Origin: Methanoregulaceae archaeon
Lineage (GTDB): Archaea; Halobacteriota; Methanomicrobia; Methanomicrobiales; Methanospirillaceae
Assembly: GCA_013331415.1 (NCBI GenBank)
Contig: DUGL01000094.1
Location: 16,861 to 35,768 of the forward strand
Length of the DNA stretch: 18,908 nucleotides
Reading direction: 5' to 3'
Shown: positions 7,093-15,365 of the stretch, piece after piece
Numbering within the stretch: the first letter of the stretch is position 1
Layout: the number at the start of each line of letters is the position of its first letter
Translations under genes and position numbers: made by a program
The notes under the pieces: generated by a model
Database searches by the model: none
What the model was told of the DNA's origin: nothing
Seen by the model: only the letters and a program-made list of their open reading frames with translations

Positions 7093-9564
7093 TCACTGTT
7101 CCAGAAATGCTGCCATCCGTGAATCGAAGGTATGCAAAGTGACGGTGGGCACCGTGAATGCAGGGATATTTCTCGTGGGTGCGGGAACATACGCATCAGT
7201 TTCCCCGACTGCAATATCACCTGCCTGAACGGTCTGGCTCAACGATGATGACGATCGGATCATGCACCTCCGCATGACCGATGCCTCGTTTCCTGATGTA
7301 TCACGAGCAGTCACGCGGATCATGAACGCGCCTGATGCATCGGCCGGTACCTGCAGGGGATAGGTCCCGGATGCGGAGAGGGCCCAGACCGTCGTCTCCC
7401 AGCTCACCCCGCCGTCCGTTGAATACGCAATTTCAACCCCGGAAACACTCCTGTCATCAGATGATGTCCAGGTGACGGGGATCTGATCCCCCGCGGTAAG
7501 GTGCAGATATGCGGGTGGGTGCAGGAGGGTAATCACCGGAGCCCGGGTATCCGGGGTAATAACCGGTACCTGTAAGGGATGAGTTGAGGACGGCAGAGCA
7601 CCATCGGTATTAACGGTACGAACGAACGATCTGGAAAAATCGGATGAACGAACAATACAGGTCCGCGTAGCTGATGCCTCGTTTCCGGAGATGTCCCTGG
7701 CAGTCACCCGGATCATCAATGTTCCTGATGCATCGGCAGGTATCTGGAGGGGATAGGTCCCGGATGCGGAGAGACCTCTGGCTGTTGTTTCCCAGCTCTG
7801 TCCCCTGTTCCCGGAATATGCAATATCGACCCCGGCAATGCCCCGGTCATCGGATGAAGACCAGGTGATGGAGAGAGATGTGCCGGGAGTAACGGTACTG
7901 ATTGAGCGGGGGGATGTGATCGAGACGACCGGGGGTTTTGTATCGGAAGCAGGAGTCGAAGGAGTTGGAGTGGGTGTCGCGGTTGGAGATGTCGGAGTCG
8001 GGGTAGGTGTCGGCGTTGCAAGGGGAGTCCCTGTGCTGCTCCGGGTGAACGCCTTCAGGCAGACATTGGCGTTTTGGTATGCAGTGGAGAGATCGGTCCA
8101 GCTGGTCCCGCTCCCGCTCACAAAACTCTCACCCCTCCCGGCGCGTGCCCCTGATGAAAAACCGGAAATGGGATACTCGACCGGGACCGGATACTTGTTT
8201 CCGGGCGTATTCAGCCTGACCACGATAGAGAACCGGTCACCCTTCTTCAGGTGAACCGATGAAGTGAGGGGAATGGTATGGTACCCGGGTACTTCAATGG
8301 TGCCTGACTGTGTTGAGCGGGCGGATCCGGCCACCGGGGTGTTCTGGACACCCGTGTAGACCCAGATCTGGTAGGTTGAGCCGGGTGCCGCGGTGTAGAA
8401 ACTGGCTGCAACCAGGTCTTCTTCAGACTTCGCGGTGAAGATGTTTGCAAAAAACGCGGTATCCGAATTCTCTCCATACGACGACACCCATCCGAGCGGA
8501 TCATACTGGTAGACCGTATCATAGGTTCCCGGATCTTCTGCAGTGAAGAGTGCATTGTCCTTTCCGATGACGGAATCATAGTACGAGACGTAGAAATACC
8601 CGTTCTCACCCCATACCGGGCCCCAGCTGTTCTTCACGATGAATGCACCGTTGCCCGGGGGAATGGAACGGAATTTTGTCCTGTCATAGGTGTCATCCCA
8701 CCCAACTATGGTGATGGCATGATTTGCCCGGGAGCTCCCTGAATAGTAGAACGATGCCGAATTCGATCGGTATGAGGAATCTTCCCAGCGTATGGTAGAG
8801 TAGATGGCTCCCTTCTCAACGAGTGCCCGTTTGATATTCTCATTGTCAAGAGACCCGCTCCTCCCGGGGATGAACAGTACCTGCTGCACGTGTTTTACGG
8901 CTGCGGTATTCGGAGAGGTGACCGCGGATGGACTCCGTGAAAGGGTCGTGTAGGGATCGGAGACCTCTGTCAGGGCCCCGCTCCACCGCGCGAGGTACGC
9001 GGTTGCCATCATCGCGTTACCACCCTGGCATGATGAGAGATCATACCCATGGGTATTTCGCATATTGTTCTCTGAAAAATCCCATGCTTCAGGGAGCAGG
9101 ACTGATTCAAGGGATGCAAGGCTCGAAAACGCCCAGCAGCTCCCGCACTGGCCCTGGTCCTGTACCCTGGATGTCTTTCCCATCGTCCTGAGGTCAAATC
9201 TCCCGGGCAATGCCTGGACAACCGTGGTATCAGAAGGGGATATCTGGCTGCTTACGGTAGAGAGTAAGTCCTCATACCGTTGATTGCCGGTTATGGTATT
9301 GCTGAACCGTTCTATCCTTGAACCCCGGGTGAACGAGAGGTCAACACTTGAAGGGATGAGCCCCAGCACACCGGTGCTCTCAACCGGGTAATCGCGTCGC
9401 AGGTTCTGGCGTTCAGCAAGGTACGTGACAAAATCCGGGTTGACAGGGGCAAAATAGGGATTATCAGAGAGATCTTCAGGGGAGAATACTGTTTCGCTCA
9501 TAACCGGGATTATCAGCATGAGCATGCAGAGGAGTACGCCCAGGACATGGAGGTGGTGTTTCAT
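7093..9564 (-). CDS. Secreted papain-family (C1A) cysteine protease with lectin-like and tandem C-terminal domains
   Basis: An 823-residue exported protease. A signal peptide (about residues 1-23, hydrophobic LLCMLMLIIPV) precedes a propeptide-like region. The C1A domain follows, with oxyanion Gln137 and nucleophile Cys143 in QGQCGSCWAF, His282 in NHAITIVGW and Asn312 in KNSWG, so the catalytic set is complete. Residues of about 350-507 resemble the lectin-like domain seen after C1 peptidases in methanogens and some Firmicutes (from memory). A TPTPTP linker (about 512-540) leads to two similar beta-sandwich-type repeats of about 100 residues. No C-terminal anchor is seen. The start at 9564 has GGAGA about 6 nt upstream and begins the signal peptide; the frame extends to 9711 but that extension lacks a sensible N-terminus. 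A TATA-like TTTTATTA near 9678-9686 could be the promoter. Confidence 0.92.
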   Translation of the reverse strand: MKHHLHVLGVLLCMLMLIIPVMSETVFSPEDLSDNPYFAPVNPDFVTYLAERQNLRRDYPVESTGVLGLIPSSVDLSFTRGSRIERFSNTITGNQRYEDLLSTVSSQISPSDTTVVQALPGRFDLRTMGKTSRVQDQGQCGSCWAFSSLASLESVLLPEAWDFSENNMRNTHGYDLSSCQGGNAMMATAYLARWSGALTEVSDPYTTLSRSPSAVTSPNTAAVKHVQQVLFIPGRSGSLDNENIKRALVEKGAIYSTIRWEDSSYRSNSASFYYSGSSRANHAITIVGWDDTYDRTKFRSIPPGNGAFIVKNSWGPVWGENGYFYVSYYDSVIGKDNALFTAEDPGTYDTVYQYDPLGWVSSYGENSDTAFFANIFTAKSEEDLVAASFYTAAPGSTYQIWVYTGVQNTPVAGSARSTQSGTIEVPGYHTIPLTSSVHLKKGDRFSIVVRLNTPGNKYPVPVEYPISGFSSGARAGRGESFVSGSGTSWTDLSTAYQNANVCLKAFTRSSTGTPLATPTPTPTPTSPTATPTPTPSTPASDTKPPVVSITSPRSISTVTPGTSLSITWSSSDDRGIAGVDIAYSGNRGQSWETTARGLSASGTYPLQIPADASGTLMIRVTARDISGNEASATRTCIVRSSDFSRSFVRTVNTDGALPSSTHPLQVPVITPDTRAPVITLLHPPAYLHLTAGDQIPVTWTSSDDRSVSGVEIAYSTDGGVSWETTVWALSASGTYPLQVPADASGAFMIRVTARDTSGNEASVMRRCMIRSSSSLSQTVQAGDIAVGETDAYVPAPTRNIPAFTVPTVTLHTFDSRMAAFLEQ
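7331..7774. repeat. Intragenic duplication in the protease C-terminal repeats
   Basis: The 50-bp blocks at 7331-7380 and 7725-7774 differ at 3 positions by eye and lie 394 bp apart. They encode the S-A-S-G-T-Y-P-L-Q-(V/I)-P-A-D-A-S-G core of the two beta-domain repeats. Similarity falls away on both sides. Identity also covers synonymous positions, pointing to recent duplication or gene conversion. Confidence 0.75.
7945..8035 (-). repeat. Low-complexity TPT-linker coding repeat
   Basis: Imperfect short repeats of the GGAGT/GGTGT type encode the Thr-Pro linker between the lectin-like domain and the C-terminal repeats. Such tracts change length by slippage and often carry O-linked sugars on secreted archaeal proteins; the latter is family knowledge, not visible here. 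Confidence 0.6.
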
Positions 9565-9777
9565 ATGGTATCTCCCGCGGATGTGTTGCCCCAGAACCCG
9601 GAACAGGATACCCGGCCCCAGGGGCAAGGAGATCAGGACAGGTGCGGGACATTTTGGATTATCGTTCAGGTCAATCACTAATAAAATGATTGGATAGTGC
9701 GGGTTTGACAAGTATCTTTCCGAAGTACCGGTCTCCAGGCAGAGCCCAAAATAAAGGCTGGGATTGGTTAAATTAGT

Positions 9778-10587
9778 TTATTCTTCCTTCTTTTCATCAT
9801 CGCTCTTCTTCTGCCGGGACCGATAGGAGAAAGCTCCTGCGAGTATGACAAGAACAATTACCAGGAAACCCGCGATAATGAGCGTTGGACTTCCCGAACC
9901 GGGAAGTGATGGCAATCCTGTGCTTCCCGCATCCCCGCCGGCAGTATTGCCCGGGGCCGATCCGGTCTCCTGACCCGGCCCGGGCTGGCTGGCTCCGGCC
10001 CCATTTCCGGCAGGAGAGGTACCCGGATTACCCGAGACCTGCGGCTGGACGACCGATCCCGGAACCTGCGGGAGTGAGGAACTGCCTGAAGCATCGGCCA
10101 CCGATCCTGAAACCGTCAGGACAGGAGTCGGTTCGCGGGTCTGGCCAGCTGCAGGCAGGGAGGCAATGCGCAGGTGGAGTTCGGTATTTTCACCGGGGGA
10201 GAACGGGTAGCTCTGCTGCCACAGGCCGTTCGTTCCCGGCCCTGATACATCGGCAGGGTATCCCCCGACGAAGAATGAGAGGGGTGTTCCCGGTGCGATA
10301 TTCCCCTGGACAACCAGCCGGGTCTCATCAGAAAGGCTGCTCGATCCATATGATCCGGTCCTCGAGGTGACCGGATTGCCCTGAACCCCTCCGGCGACAC
10401 CGACTCCGGTGGCTTCAACCGAGTAACCTGCAGAAGCAGGAGACTCTCCAATGTAGATGACGCCGTAGAAGGACTCGGGAAGGAGCGGGTTGGAGACACC
10501 GGTATCAGCGCTGACCGGTATGAAAATGCCGGTAGCAATAGCTGCAAGCAGGACGAACAGGATTGTAGTATTTTGTGAACATGACAT
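9778..10587 (-). CDS. Membrane-anchored surface protein of unknown function
   Basis: 269 residues. A signal peptide (about 1-28, hydrophobic FVLLAAIATGIF, probable cleavage after VSA) precedes one folded domain at about 38-145 with the pattern PESFYGVIYIGESPASAG and GSYG, resembling small beta-rich domains of methanogen cell-surface proteins. A Gly/Pro/Ser/Gln-rich linker (about 150-232) follows, then a single transmembrane helix (about 235-255) and a charged cytoplasmic tail ending KKSDDEKKEE. The topology is therefore an exterior domain on a stalk. The start is supported by GGTGA 4-5 nt before the ATG and an AT-rich TATA-like CATTAAAAA near 10625-10633. It lies upstream of the protease on the same strand, but 213 bp without a gene separates them, so they are probably separate transcripts. 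The function is not recognised. Confidence 0.8.
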   Translation of the reverse strand: MSCSQNTTILFVLLAAIATGIFIPVSADTGVSNPLLPESFYGVIYIGESPASAGYSVEATGVGVAGGVQGNPVTSRTGSYGSSSLSDETRLVVQGNIAPGTPLSFFVGGYPADVSGPGTNGLWQQSYPFSPGENTELHLRIASLPAAGQTREPTPVLTVSGSVADASGSSSLPQVPGSVVQPQVSGNPGTSPAGNGAGASQPGPGQETGSAPGNTAGGDAGSTGLPSLPGSGSPTLIIAGFLVIVLVILAGAFSYRSRQKKSDDEKKEE

Positions 10588-10925
10588 TATATCACCCGGT
10601 TTTACTTTTTGATTGTATTCTCTTGTTTTTAATGGTTACCTGCCAATCGATCGTGAGCAGGGATGCCTGATCCCTGCTTTCTTCCGGCTTTCATACATAC
10701 AGCCGGGACCGATGCTCCTGATTTGATATGACGGAGTTTCTCTCCGGACTTCTTCCGTTTATCCGGTCACCCCTGTCCGGGGTTCGGTTCAGAATCTGGT
10801 GTAATCGGTGGTTCGTTGTGCGATCAAAAATGGTGAAAACAATGAAGCCTGGAAATCCTGGTCATTCTCACCTTTTTACCAACGATGGATGCGGTTGCCT
10901 GGGACTGTCTGGAAATGGTCTTTCT
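10588..10925. other. Intergenic region (338 bp) with several hairpins; no convincing gene
   Basis: This gap follows the end of the glutamate synthase operon and precedes the surface-protein gene, both read leftward. It contains AGCAGGGA-N7-TCCCTGCT (10656-10678), CCGGCT-N11-AGCCGG (10684-10706) and ACCCC-N5-GGGGT (10769-10783). Short AT-rich tracts near 10604-10633 fit the surface-protein promoter. Plus-strand open frames here run antisense into the neighbouring gene and look like shadows. A minus-strand TTTTT at about 10826-10830 could help end the operon transcript. Confidence 0.5.
10656..10678. repeat. Strong hairpin AGCAGGGA-N7-TCCCTGCT
   Basis: A perfect 8-bp GC-rich stem with a 7-nt loop. 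A T-rich tail (TTTCTTCC) follows on the plus strand only, whereas both neighbouring genes are read from the minus strand. A terminator for them is therefore not the obvious explanation; a structured 5' leader or small RNA is possible. Confidence 0.5.
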
Positions 10926-11951
10926 CTAGTGAGATGTGGTCCTTTTTTCTTTCTTCGATGCAAGGCGTTCTATGGCTGCAATATCAGGATCAGGACCGGT
11001 AACGAGCTTCCCGTTCTTCACTGCACTCTCGAGAAATATCTGGCCGACATCGTTTCTCACAATCAGCGTGGTATATCCTTGCGGACTTCCCACCGCCCCG
11101 GCGGAGATATCCGAGAAGATTGCAGCGAAGTCCGAACAGAAATGGCAACCCGGCCGGACAGTTGTCTCAAGCTCCTGCATGGGGAGATTGAGGGACGATC
11201 CATCCTTCATCGTCACCTCCAGTTTTCCTTTCACATCGAGCCGCTCGATCTTCCAGGTATCGAGTCCGTACTCGCTCTTGAGTTTTCCCTCCACCAGCGA
11301 TGCATAATCAAACGATTCAGTGCAGAAAAGACCGACTACCAGACGAATCGATCGTCCGTACGGACGCAGGAGGTCATGATCGCTGTTCCGGATCCTATGG
11401 AGCGCCGCTACAACGCAGGGTACACCTATGATTGCAATCTTCCTGAATTTTTTTTCAACGACGGCAGTTTTCAGTGCAGCAACGAGCGGAACCCACCAGT
11501 TGTACCGGCTGCCAGCCTGATGGATGAGCTCTTCTGATGAGGTGATCACGACAGATGAGGGACGAAGCGTCCACCGATCCTCGCTTACCGTTACCACTGC
11601 ATCAATAAGCCCTTCCTCAAGGGCATTGACCAGGAGTGCCGTGACCGCGCCACCGCTCTGTCGTTTCGGGACATCGAAGGCAGCTTTTGCCGTGAGGATT
11701 GCCGAAAATGCCCCGAGACCCCCCCCAACGGACTCTCCGGTCCTCGGACAGGCTGCATAACAGGCGCCACACGGGACTTCATCCCCTGATTCTTTGCAGT
11801 ACCCGATATTTGACGGGCACTGCATGCTCCCGGGTTCGCCAAAGCAGATTGCATCAGCAGGGCAGACAGCAACACAGGCACCGCATCCAGCGCAGGTGCC
11901 GCGATCCCAGACTGCTTCCTTGAGGTCCCGGTAACTCCGTGCTTCTCTCAT
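10926..11951 (-). CDS. FrhB-like F420-binding oxidoreductase subunit, probable electron-input subunit of glutamate synthase
   Basis: A 341-residue member of the coenzyme F420 hydrogenase/dehydrogenase beta-subunit family. An N-terminal ferredoxin part has CAGCGACVAVC (Cys20, 23, 26, 30) and a second Cys cluster (Cys52, 61, 64, 68). The FrhB-type domain contains GVPC (about 190) and CHFCSDF with the downstream SPQGYTTLIVRN segment. Family members (FrhB, FdhB, FpoF) hold FAD and exchange electrons with F420. It is the last gene of a four-gene operon, 6 bp after gltB3, with GGAGGT 10 nt before the start. No NADPH-binding GltD-type subunit is present, so it probably feeds electrons from F420H2 to the glutamate synthase. 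The family is firm; the partner role is inferred from context. Confidence 0.88.
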   Translation of the reverse strand: MREARSYRDLKEAVWDRGTCAGCGACVAVCPADAICFGEPGSMQCPSNIGYCKESGDEVPCGACYAACPRTGESVGGGLGAFSAILTAKAAFDVPKRQSGGAVTALLVNALEEGLIDAVVTVSEDRWTLRPSSVVITSSEELIHQAGSRYNWWVPLVAALKTAVVEKKFRKIAIIGVPCVVAALHRIRNSDHDLLRPYGRSIRLVVGLFCTESFDYASLVEGKLKSEYGLDTWKIERLDVKGKLEVTMKDGSSLNLPMQELETTVRPGCHFCSDFAAIFSDISAGAVGSPQGYTTLIVRNDVGQIFLESAVKNGKLVTGPDPDIAAIERLASKKEKRTTSH

Positions 11952-11957
11952 GGACCG

Positions 11958-12704
11958 TTATACCTCCCAGGTATATTTGCCGGCAAAAGGCCGCGCACTG
12001 GCAGGCGCGATGACATAGTACCGCTCATCTCTGAACTGGAGTGGATCAAGGCCGAAATGGTGGGAAAATTCCTCGATGAGGGGGGTGATCTCGCCGCGTT
12101 CCTCATGAGAAAGTTCCCGTTTCTTTGCACCAACGCCAAGATGTTTTTCATCTACGTTTCCCCGGACAATGATCTTTCCGCCATGGATACCGGATCCCAA
12201 TCCACGGTCAAGCTGGGGGGCTGCAGCCTTCCTGCCGAGGATGAGGATGAGTCCGCCTGCCATATACTCTCCAAGAAATGCCCGTGCTGAGCCCCCGATA
12301 ACAAGGACCGGGCGCTTCTCCTCGTACTGCTTCATATGGATACCTGCACGATAGCCGACGTCATCCCTGACAAAGATGATGCCTCCCCGCATAGAGTGGG
12401 CTACGGCGTCACCCGCTGAGCCGTGTATGATGATCTTTCCGGCATCCATCGTATTGCCCGGTGCATGCTCACAGTTGCCATGCACGATGCAGGTCGGCCC
12501 GCTCATGAACATCCCGAGGTCTCCGCCAGGGACACCATTGATGGTGATCTCGACACTGCCCCGGAGACCATCGGCAATGAACCGCTGGCCCATGACATGA
12601 TCGATCGTGATCTCTGCTGCCCCGGCGGCAACAGCTGCCCGGATAGCCTGGTTCAGCGGGGTATAGTGCATACCCTCTGCATCTATCCTGACGATCTCTG
12701 CCAT
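11958..12704 (-). CDS. Glutamate synthase GXGXG-domain subunit (archaeal GltB3)
   Basis: 248 residues forming the right-handed beta-helix (GXGXG) domain that lies at the C-terminus of bacterial GltB and is a separate protein in archaea. The repeated Gly turns are visible: GVPGGDLG, HGSAGDAVAHSMRGG, GGSARAFLGEYMAGG and GSGIHGGKIIVRGNV. The domain is structural and holds the amidotransferase and FMN domains in register for ammonia channelling. It starts 3 bp after the gltB2 stop and ends 6 bp before the F420-type subunit. Residues of about 190-248 (REL..EERGEI...APASARPF) form a tail beyond the helix, also known in archaeal versions. Confidence 0.92.
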   Translation of the reverse strand: MAEIVRIDAEGMHYTPLNQAIRAAVAAGAAEITIDHVMGQRFIADGLRGSVEITINGVPGGDLGMFMSGPTCIVHGNCEHAPGNTMDAGKIIIHGSAGDAVAHSMRGGIIFVRDDVGYRAGIHMKQYEEKRPVLVIGGSARAFLGEYMAGGLILILGRKAAAPQLDRGLGSGIHGGKIIVRGNVDEKHLGVGAKKRELSHEERGEITPLIEEFSHHFGLDPLQFRDERYYVIAPASARPFAGKYTWEV

Positions 12705-12707
12705 CGC

Positions 12708-14216
12708 TTATGCCCCCACGGATTTGACATCGAGAACCTGCATGATGCGCTCATCAAGCAGGTAGCCCCTGAGACGGTCACGGTTCCCGCGCAGCGATTC
12801 AATGCTGTTTATTCCTGCCGCTCCCATCAGTTCGGCGAGTTCAAGCGTCCATGCATCGATGAGGTTCGCTACATTGGCAGATGCCGTATCCGGATCAAGC
12901 CGCGCGACCAGGTCCGGTCGCTGGGTGGCAATACCCCAGGGGCAGAGTCCTTTGTAGCAGGTGCCGCAGACCCTGCAGCCCATGGCAACGAGCGCGGCCG
13001 TCCCGATGTAGACAGCATCCGCTCCGAGGGCTATCGCCTTGGCAATATCAGCACTCTCCCGGATACCTCCGCTGGCAATGAGGGAGACCTCGTTTCGTAT
13101 CCCCTGGGACCGGAGTTTTGCATCCACGCTCGCAATGGCAGCCTCGATAGGGATGCCGACATGGTCGCGGAAGACCCGGGGGGCTGCCCCGGTGCCGCCA
13201 CGGAACCCGTCAATGACCACCGCATCGGCAGATGAACGTGCTATCCCGGCAACGATTGCTGCCGAGTTATGCACCGCGGCTATCTTGACAAACACAGGTT
13301 TCTTCCATTCTGTTGCCTCTTTGAGGCTCCGGACCAGCTGCTTGAGATCCTCGATACTATAGATGTCATGGTGGGGTGCAGGGCTGATTGCATCGCTCCC
13401 TTCCGGTATCATGCGGGTGCAGGAGACATCGGCACAGACTTTCTCCCCGGGGAGATGCCCCCCGATGCCCGGTTTTGCTCCCTGGCCAATCTTTATTTCT
13501 ATGGCAGCTCCCCGCTCGAGATAGTTAATGTCAACGCCGAAACGGCCTGATGCAACCTGCACGATCATGTGGTCCTGGTAGGGGTACAGGGATTCGTGCA
13601 GACCGCCCTCACCGGTTCCCATGAATGTTCCACACCGGGTGACTGCCCGTGCAAGGGACTGCTGGGCATTGAGACTGATGGCACCATAGCTCATATGGCC
13701 GATCATGATGGGGGTCTCAAGCATCAGGTTCGGTGAAAGGGTTGTCTCAAGGACGGTGTCCCCGGATCGCTCCCGGAACTTTAGGCGGGAAGGTTTCTTT
13801 CCGAGATAGGTACGCAGTTCCATCGGTTCCCGGAGCGGGTCAATGCTCGGGTTGGTGACCTGGCAGGCATCAAGGACGAGCCGGTCAAAGATGACCGGGT
13901 AATCCAGTGCGTTTCCCATCCCGGAGAGGATGATCTTCCCGCTCCGTGCCTGGTTATAGATTGCTTCCCTGACTCCGGGTGTCCAGAGCGGATGGCTGCG
14001 GTAATCAACCGGGCGTTCCTTGAGAGTGATGGCATCCCGGGGACACATGGCGATACACCGGTGACAGGCTACGCATACCCGTGAATTGACATGAATACGC
14101 TCCCCCTCTTTCCGAAACACTCCATAAGGGCAGCTCTCGATACAGCGTTCACAGAGCATGCACTGGTCATGATCAACACTGATACGGTAACGGAGCGGGA
14201 CACTCCCGATACTCAT
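12708..14216 (-). CDS. gltB: Glutamate synthase FMN-binding catalytic subunit with N-terminal ferredoxin (archaeal GltB2)
   Basis: 502 residues. Two [4Fe-4S] motifs open the protein (Cys19/22/25/29 and Cys48/51/54/58, each CxxCxxCxxxC). The TIM-barrel FMN domain then has GHMSYGAISLNAQ, GEGGLHE, KIGQGAKPGIGGHLPG, GFRGGTGAAP and ASGGIRESADIAKA, all typical of glutamate synthase. A Cys cluster in CRVCGTCYKGLCPWGIATQ near residue 430 corresponds to the [3Fe-4S] site. It reduces the imine formed from 2-oxoglutarate and ammonia to glutamate. The start has GGGAGGT 8 nt upstream and overlaps the amidotransferase stop by ATGA. With no GltD partner, electrons likely arrive through the ferredoxin domain from the FrhB-like subunit. 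Confidence 0.95.
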   Translation of the reverse strand: MSIGSVPLRYRISVDHDQCMLCERCIESCPYGVFRKEGERIHVNSRVCVACHRCIAMCPRDAITLKERPVDYRSHPLWTPGVREAIYNQARSGKIILSGMGNALDYPVIFDRLVLDACQVTNPSIDPLREPMELRTYLGKKPSRLKFRERSGDTVLETTLSPNLMLETPIMIGHMSYGAISLNAQQSLARAVTRCGTFMGTGEGGLHESLYPYQDHMIVQVASGRFGVDINYLERGAAIEIKIGQGAKPGIGGHLPGEKVCADVSCTRMIPEGSDAISPAPHHDIYSIEDLKQLVRSLKEATEWKKPVFVKIAAVHNSAAIVAGIARSSADAVVIDGFRGGTGAAPRVFRDHVGIPIEAAIASVDAKLRSQGIRNEVSLIASGGIRESADIAKAIALGADAVYIGTAALVAMGCRVCGTCYKGLCPWGIATQRPDLVARLDPDTASANVANLIDAWTLELAELMGAAGINSIESLRGNRDRLRGYLLDERIMQVLDVKSVGA

Positions 14217-15265
14217 TGCAGGAACCTCCCGATGACAGGTTCGCCGGCCCTCGGCATGGTGACCTGTTCAATGCCCGGCTCCATAGTCCGGATAGCAGCT
14301 TCCTCGCTGGAGATATACAGGCGGTTCCCATGTTCTCCGGACACGAGAGGCCGGAGCTTGATGCGATCGGTGAACCCGACCATGCTGTCATGGTTGGCCA
14401 CAACAATGGCAAAAGGTCCGTTCATCAGCGCCGGACCATAGGCAAGGCGGATTGCCCGGACTATCTCCTGCTGTTTTGACGGCATGCGGTCAATCTCATC
14501 CCAGAAAGGAGGTGCGAGGGCTGTCACTGCGGTCTCGATGGAGAGCCCGTGCCGCCGGATGAGAAGATCGAAGAGGTAGGCAACCACCTCGGTATCGGTA
14601 TACATGGTGCAGCGGTATCCATAACTCTCGATGTACCTCCTGTTCGTTCCATATGATGTGATCTCCCCGTTATGAACGACACTCCAGTTGAGGAGATTGA
14701 ACGGGTGTGCCCCGCCCCACCAGCCCGGAGTGTTGGTCGGATACCGGTTGTGCCCAATCCAGAGGTATCCCTGGTAGTCCTGGATACGGTAGAAATCGGC
14801 AACCTCTTCCGGCCAGCCGGATGCTTTGAAGACCGCAACATTCTTTCCCGATGCATACACCAGCGCACCGGGAATGCTCGTGTTGACCTTCATGACAAGA
14901 TACATGACAATGTCATCTTCCGGGGTAGTACTTCGCGGCATGAGCCGGGGATCCGGCTTGAAAAAAAATCTCCAGGGGATATGGACTTTCCTGACACCCG
15001 GCTGCTCAAAGGTAGGAATCTCTTCCTGGTGTTCAATAGTTCCCCACTTTGAGAGTTCTTCGATGACCAGTGGTTTTGTCTCGTGCGGGTTGTCGAAAAA
15101 GATGTGCAGGGCATAGTAGTCACAGAGATCGGGAAACGCTCCGTACGCAGCATACCCGGCACCTTCACCACTGCCGCGCTCATCCATGCGTGAGAGGGCT
15201 GCCCTGATGCCTGTCCCGTCCATTCTCTGGCGGGAGCGATCGATTACTCCGATGATTCCACACAT
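14213..15265 (-). CDS. Glutamate synthase class II glutamine amidotransferase subunit (archaeal GltB1)
   Basis: 350 residues. The protein begins MCGIIGVID, so Met removal exposes the Cys nucleophile of Ntn-type (class II) amidotransferases, which hydrolyses glutamine to ammonia. This fixes the start at 15265; the frame also opens at 15274 (MIYMC), which would bury the Cys. Other active-site segments are GHNRYPTNT (Arg174), HNGEI (Asn199-Gly200) and TDTE (Asp224). GTGAT lies about 5 nt upstream. It is the first gene of the operon and is divergent from glnA, with 100 bp between the starts. The AT-rich block at 15333-15345 could serve as TATA box on both strands. Relatives in other archaea are often annotated simply as glutamine amidotransferase. 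Confidence 0.93.
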   Translation of the reverse strand: MCGIIGVIDRSRQRMDGTGIRAALSRMDERGSGEGAGYAAYGAFPDLCDYYALHIFFDNPHETKPLVIEELSKWGTIEHQEEIPTFEQPGVRKVHIPWRFFFKPDPRLMPRSTTPEDDIVMYLVMKVNTSIPGALVYASGKNVAVFKASGWPEEVADFYRIQDYQGYLWIGHNRYPTNTPGWWGGAHPFNLLNWSVVHNGEITSYGTNRRYIESYGYRCTMYTDTEVVAYLFDLLIRRHGLSIETAVTALAPPFWDEIDRMPSKQQEIVRAIRLAYGPALMNGPFAIVVANHDSMVGFTDRIKLRPLVSGEHGNRLYISSEEAAIRTMEPGIEQVTMPRAGEPVIGRFLQ

Positions 15266-15332
15266 GTAAATCACTGATTATCCCGGATTGTCACCAGTTC
15301 CGGAACGTGCTCGTACTGTATGCTCAACAAAG

Positions 15333-15363
15333 TATAAATATAATTGGGTAGAAGCTTTTTTCC
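15333..15363 (+). promoter_or_regulatory. glnA promoter: TATA box and NrpR-like element
   Basis: TATAAATATA (15333-15342) lies about 25-30 nt before the expected start site, which nearly coincides with the ATG at 15366, so the mRNA is leaderless or has a very short leader. GGGTAGAAGCTTTT (15346-15359) follows the TATA box after 3 nt and matches the 14-bp element seen at the P-II and amtB promoters. It is the weakest match of the three to NrpR GGAA-N6-TTCC. On the minus strand the same AT block could drive the glutamate synthase operon. Confidence 0.55.
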
Positions 15364-15365
15364 AT

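Noticed and set aside
7945..8035. Short tandem repeats that might suggest a CRISPR or minisatellite
   Set aside because: They are imperfect, without regular spacers, and encode the Thr-Pro linker of the protease in frame.
10728..11537. A 269-codon plus-strand open frame
   Set aside because: Mostly antisense to the FrhB-like gene, whose Cys motifs are certain; the translated protein has no coherent features.
15301..15310. Palindrome GTTCCGGAAC in the glnA/glt divergent region considered as an NrpR site
   Set aside because: The half-sites are in the wrong order (TTCC then GGAA) and there is no 6-bp spacer; the element next to the TATA box fits better.
15288..15365. Upstream extension of glnA to 15288
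   Set aside because: It would put the TATA box and operator inside the gene, and the added residues are not part of the glutamine synthetase fold.
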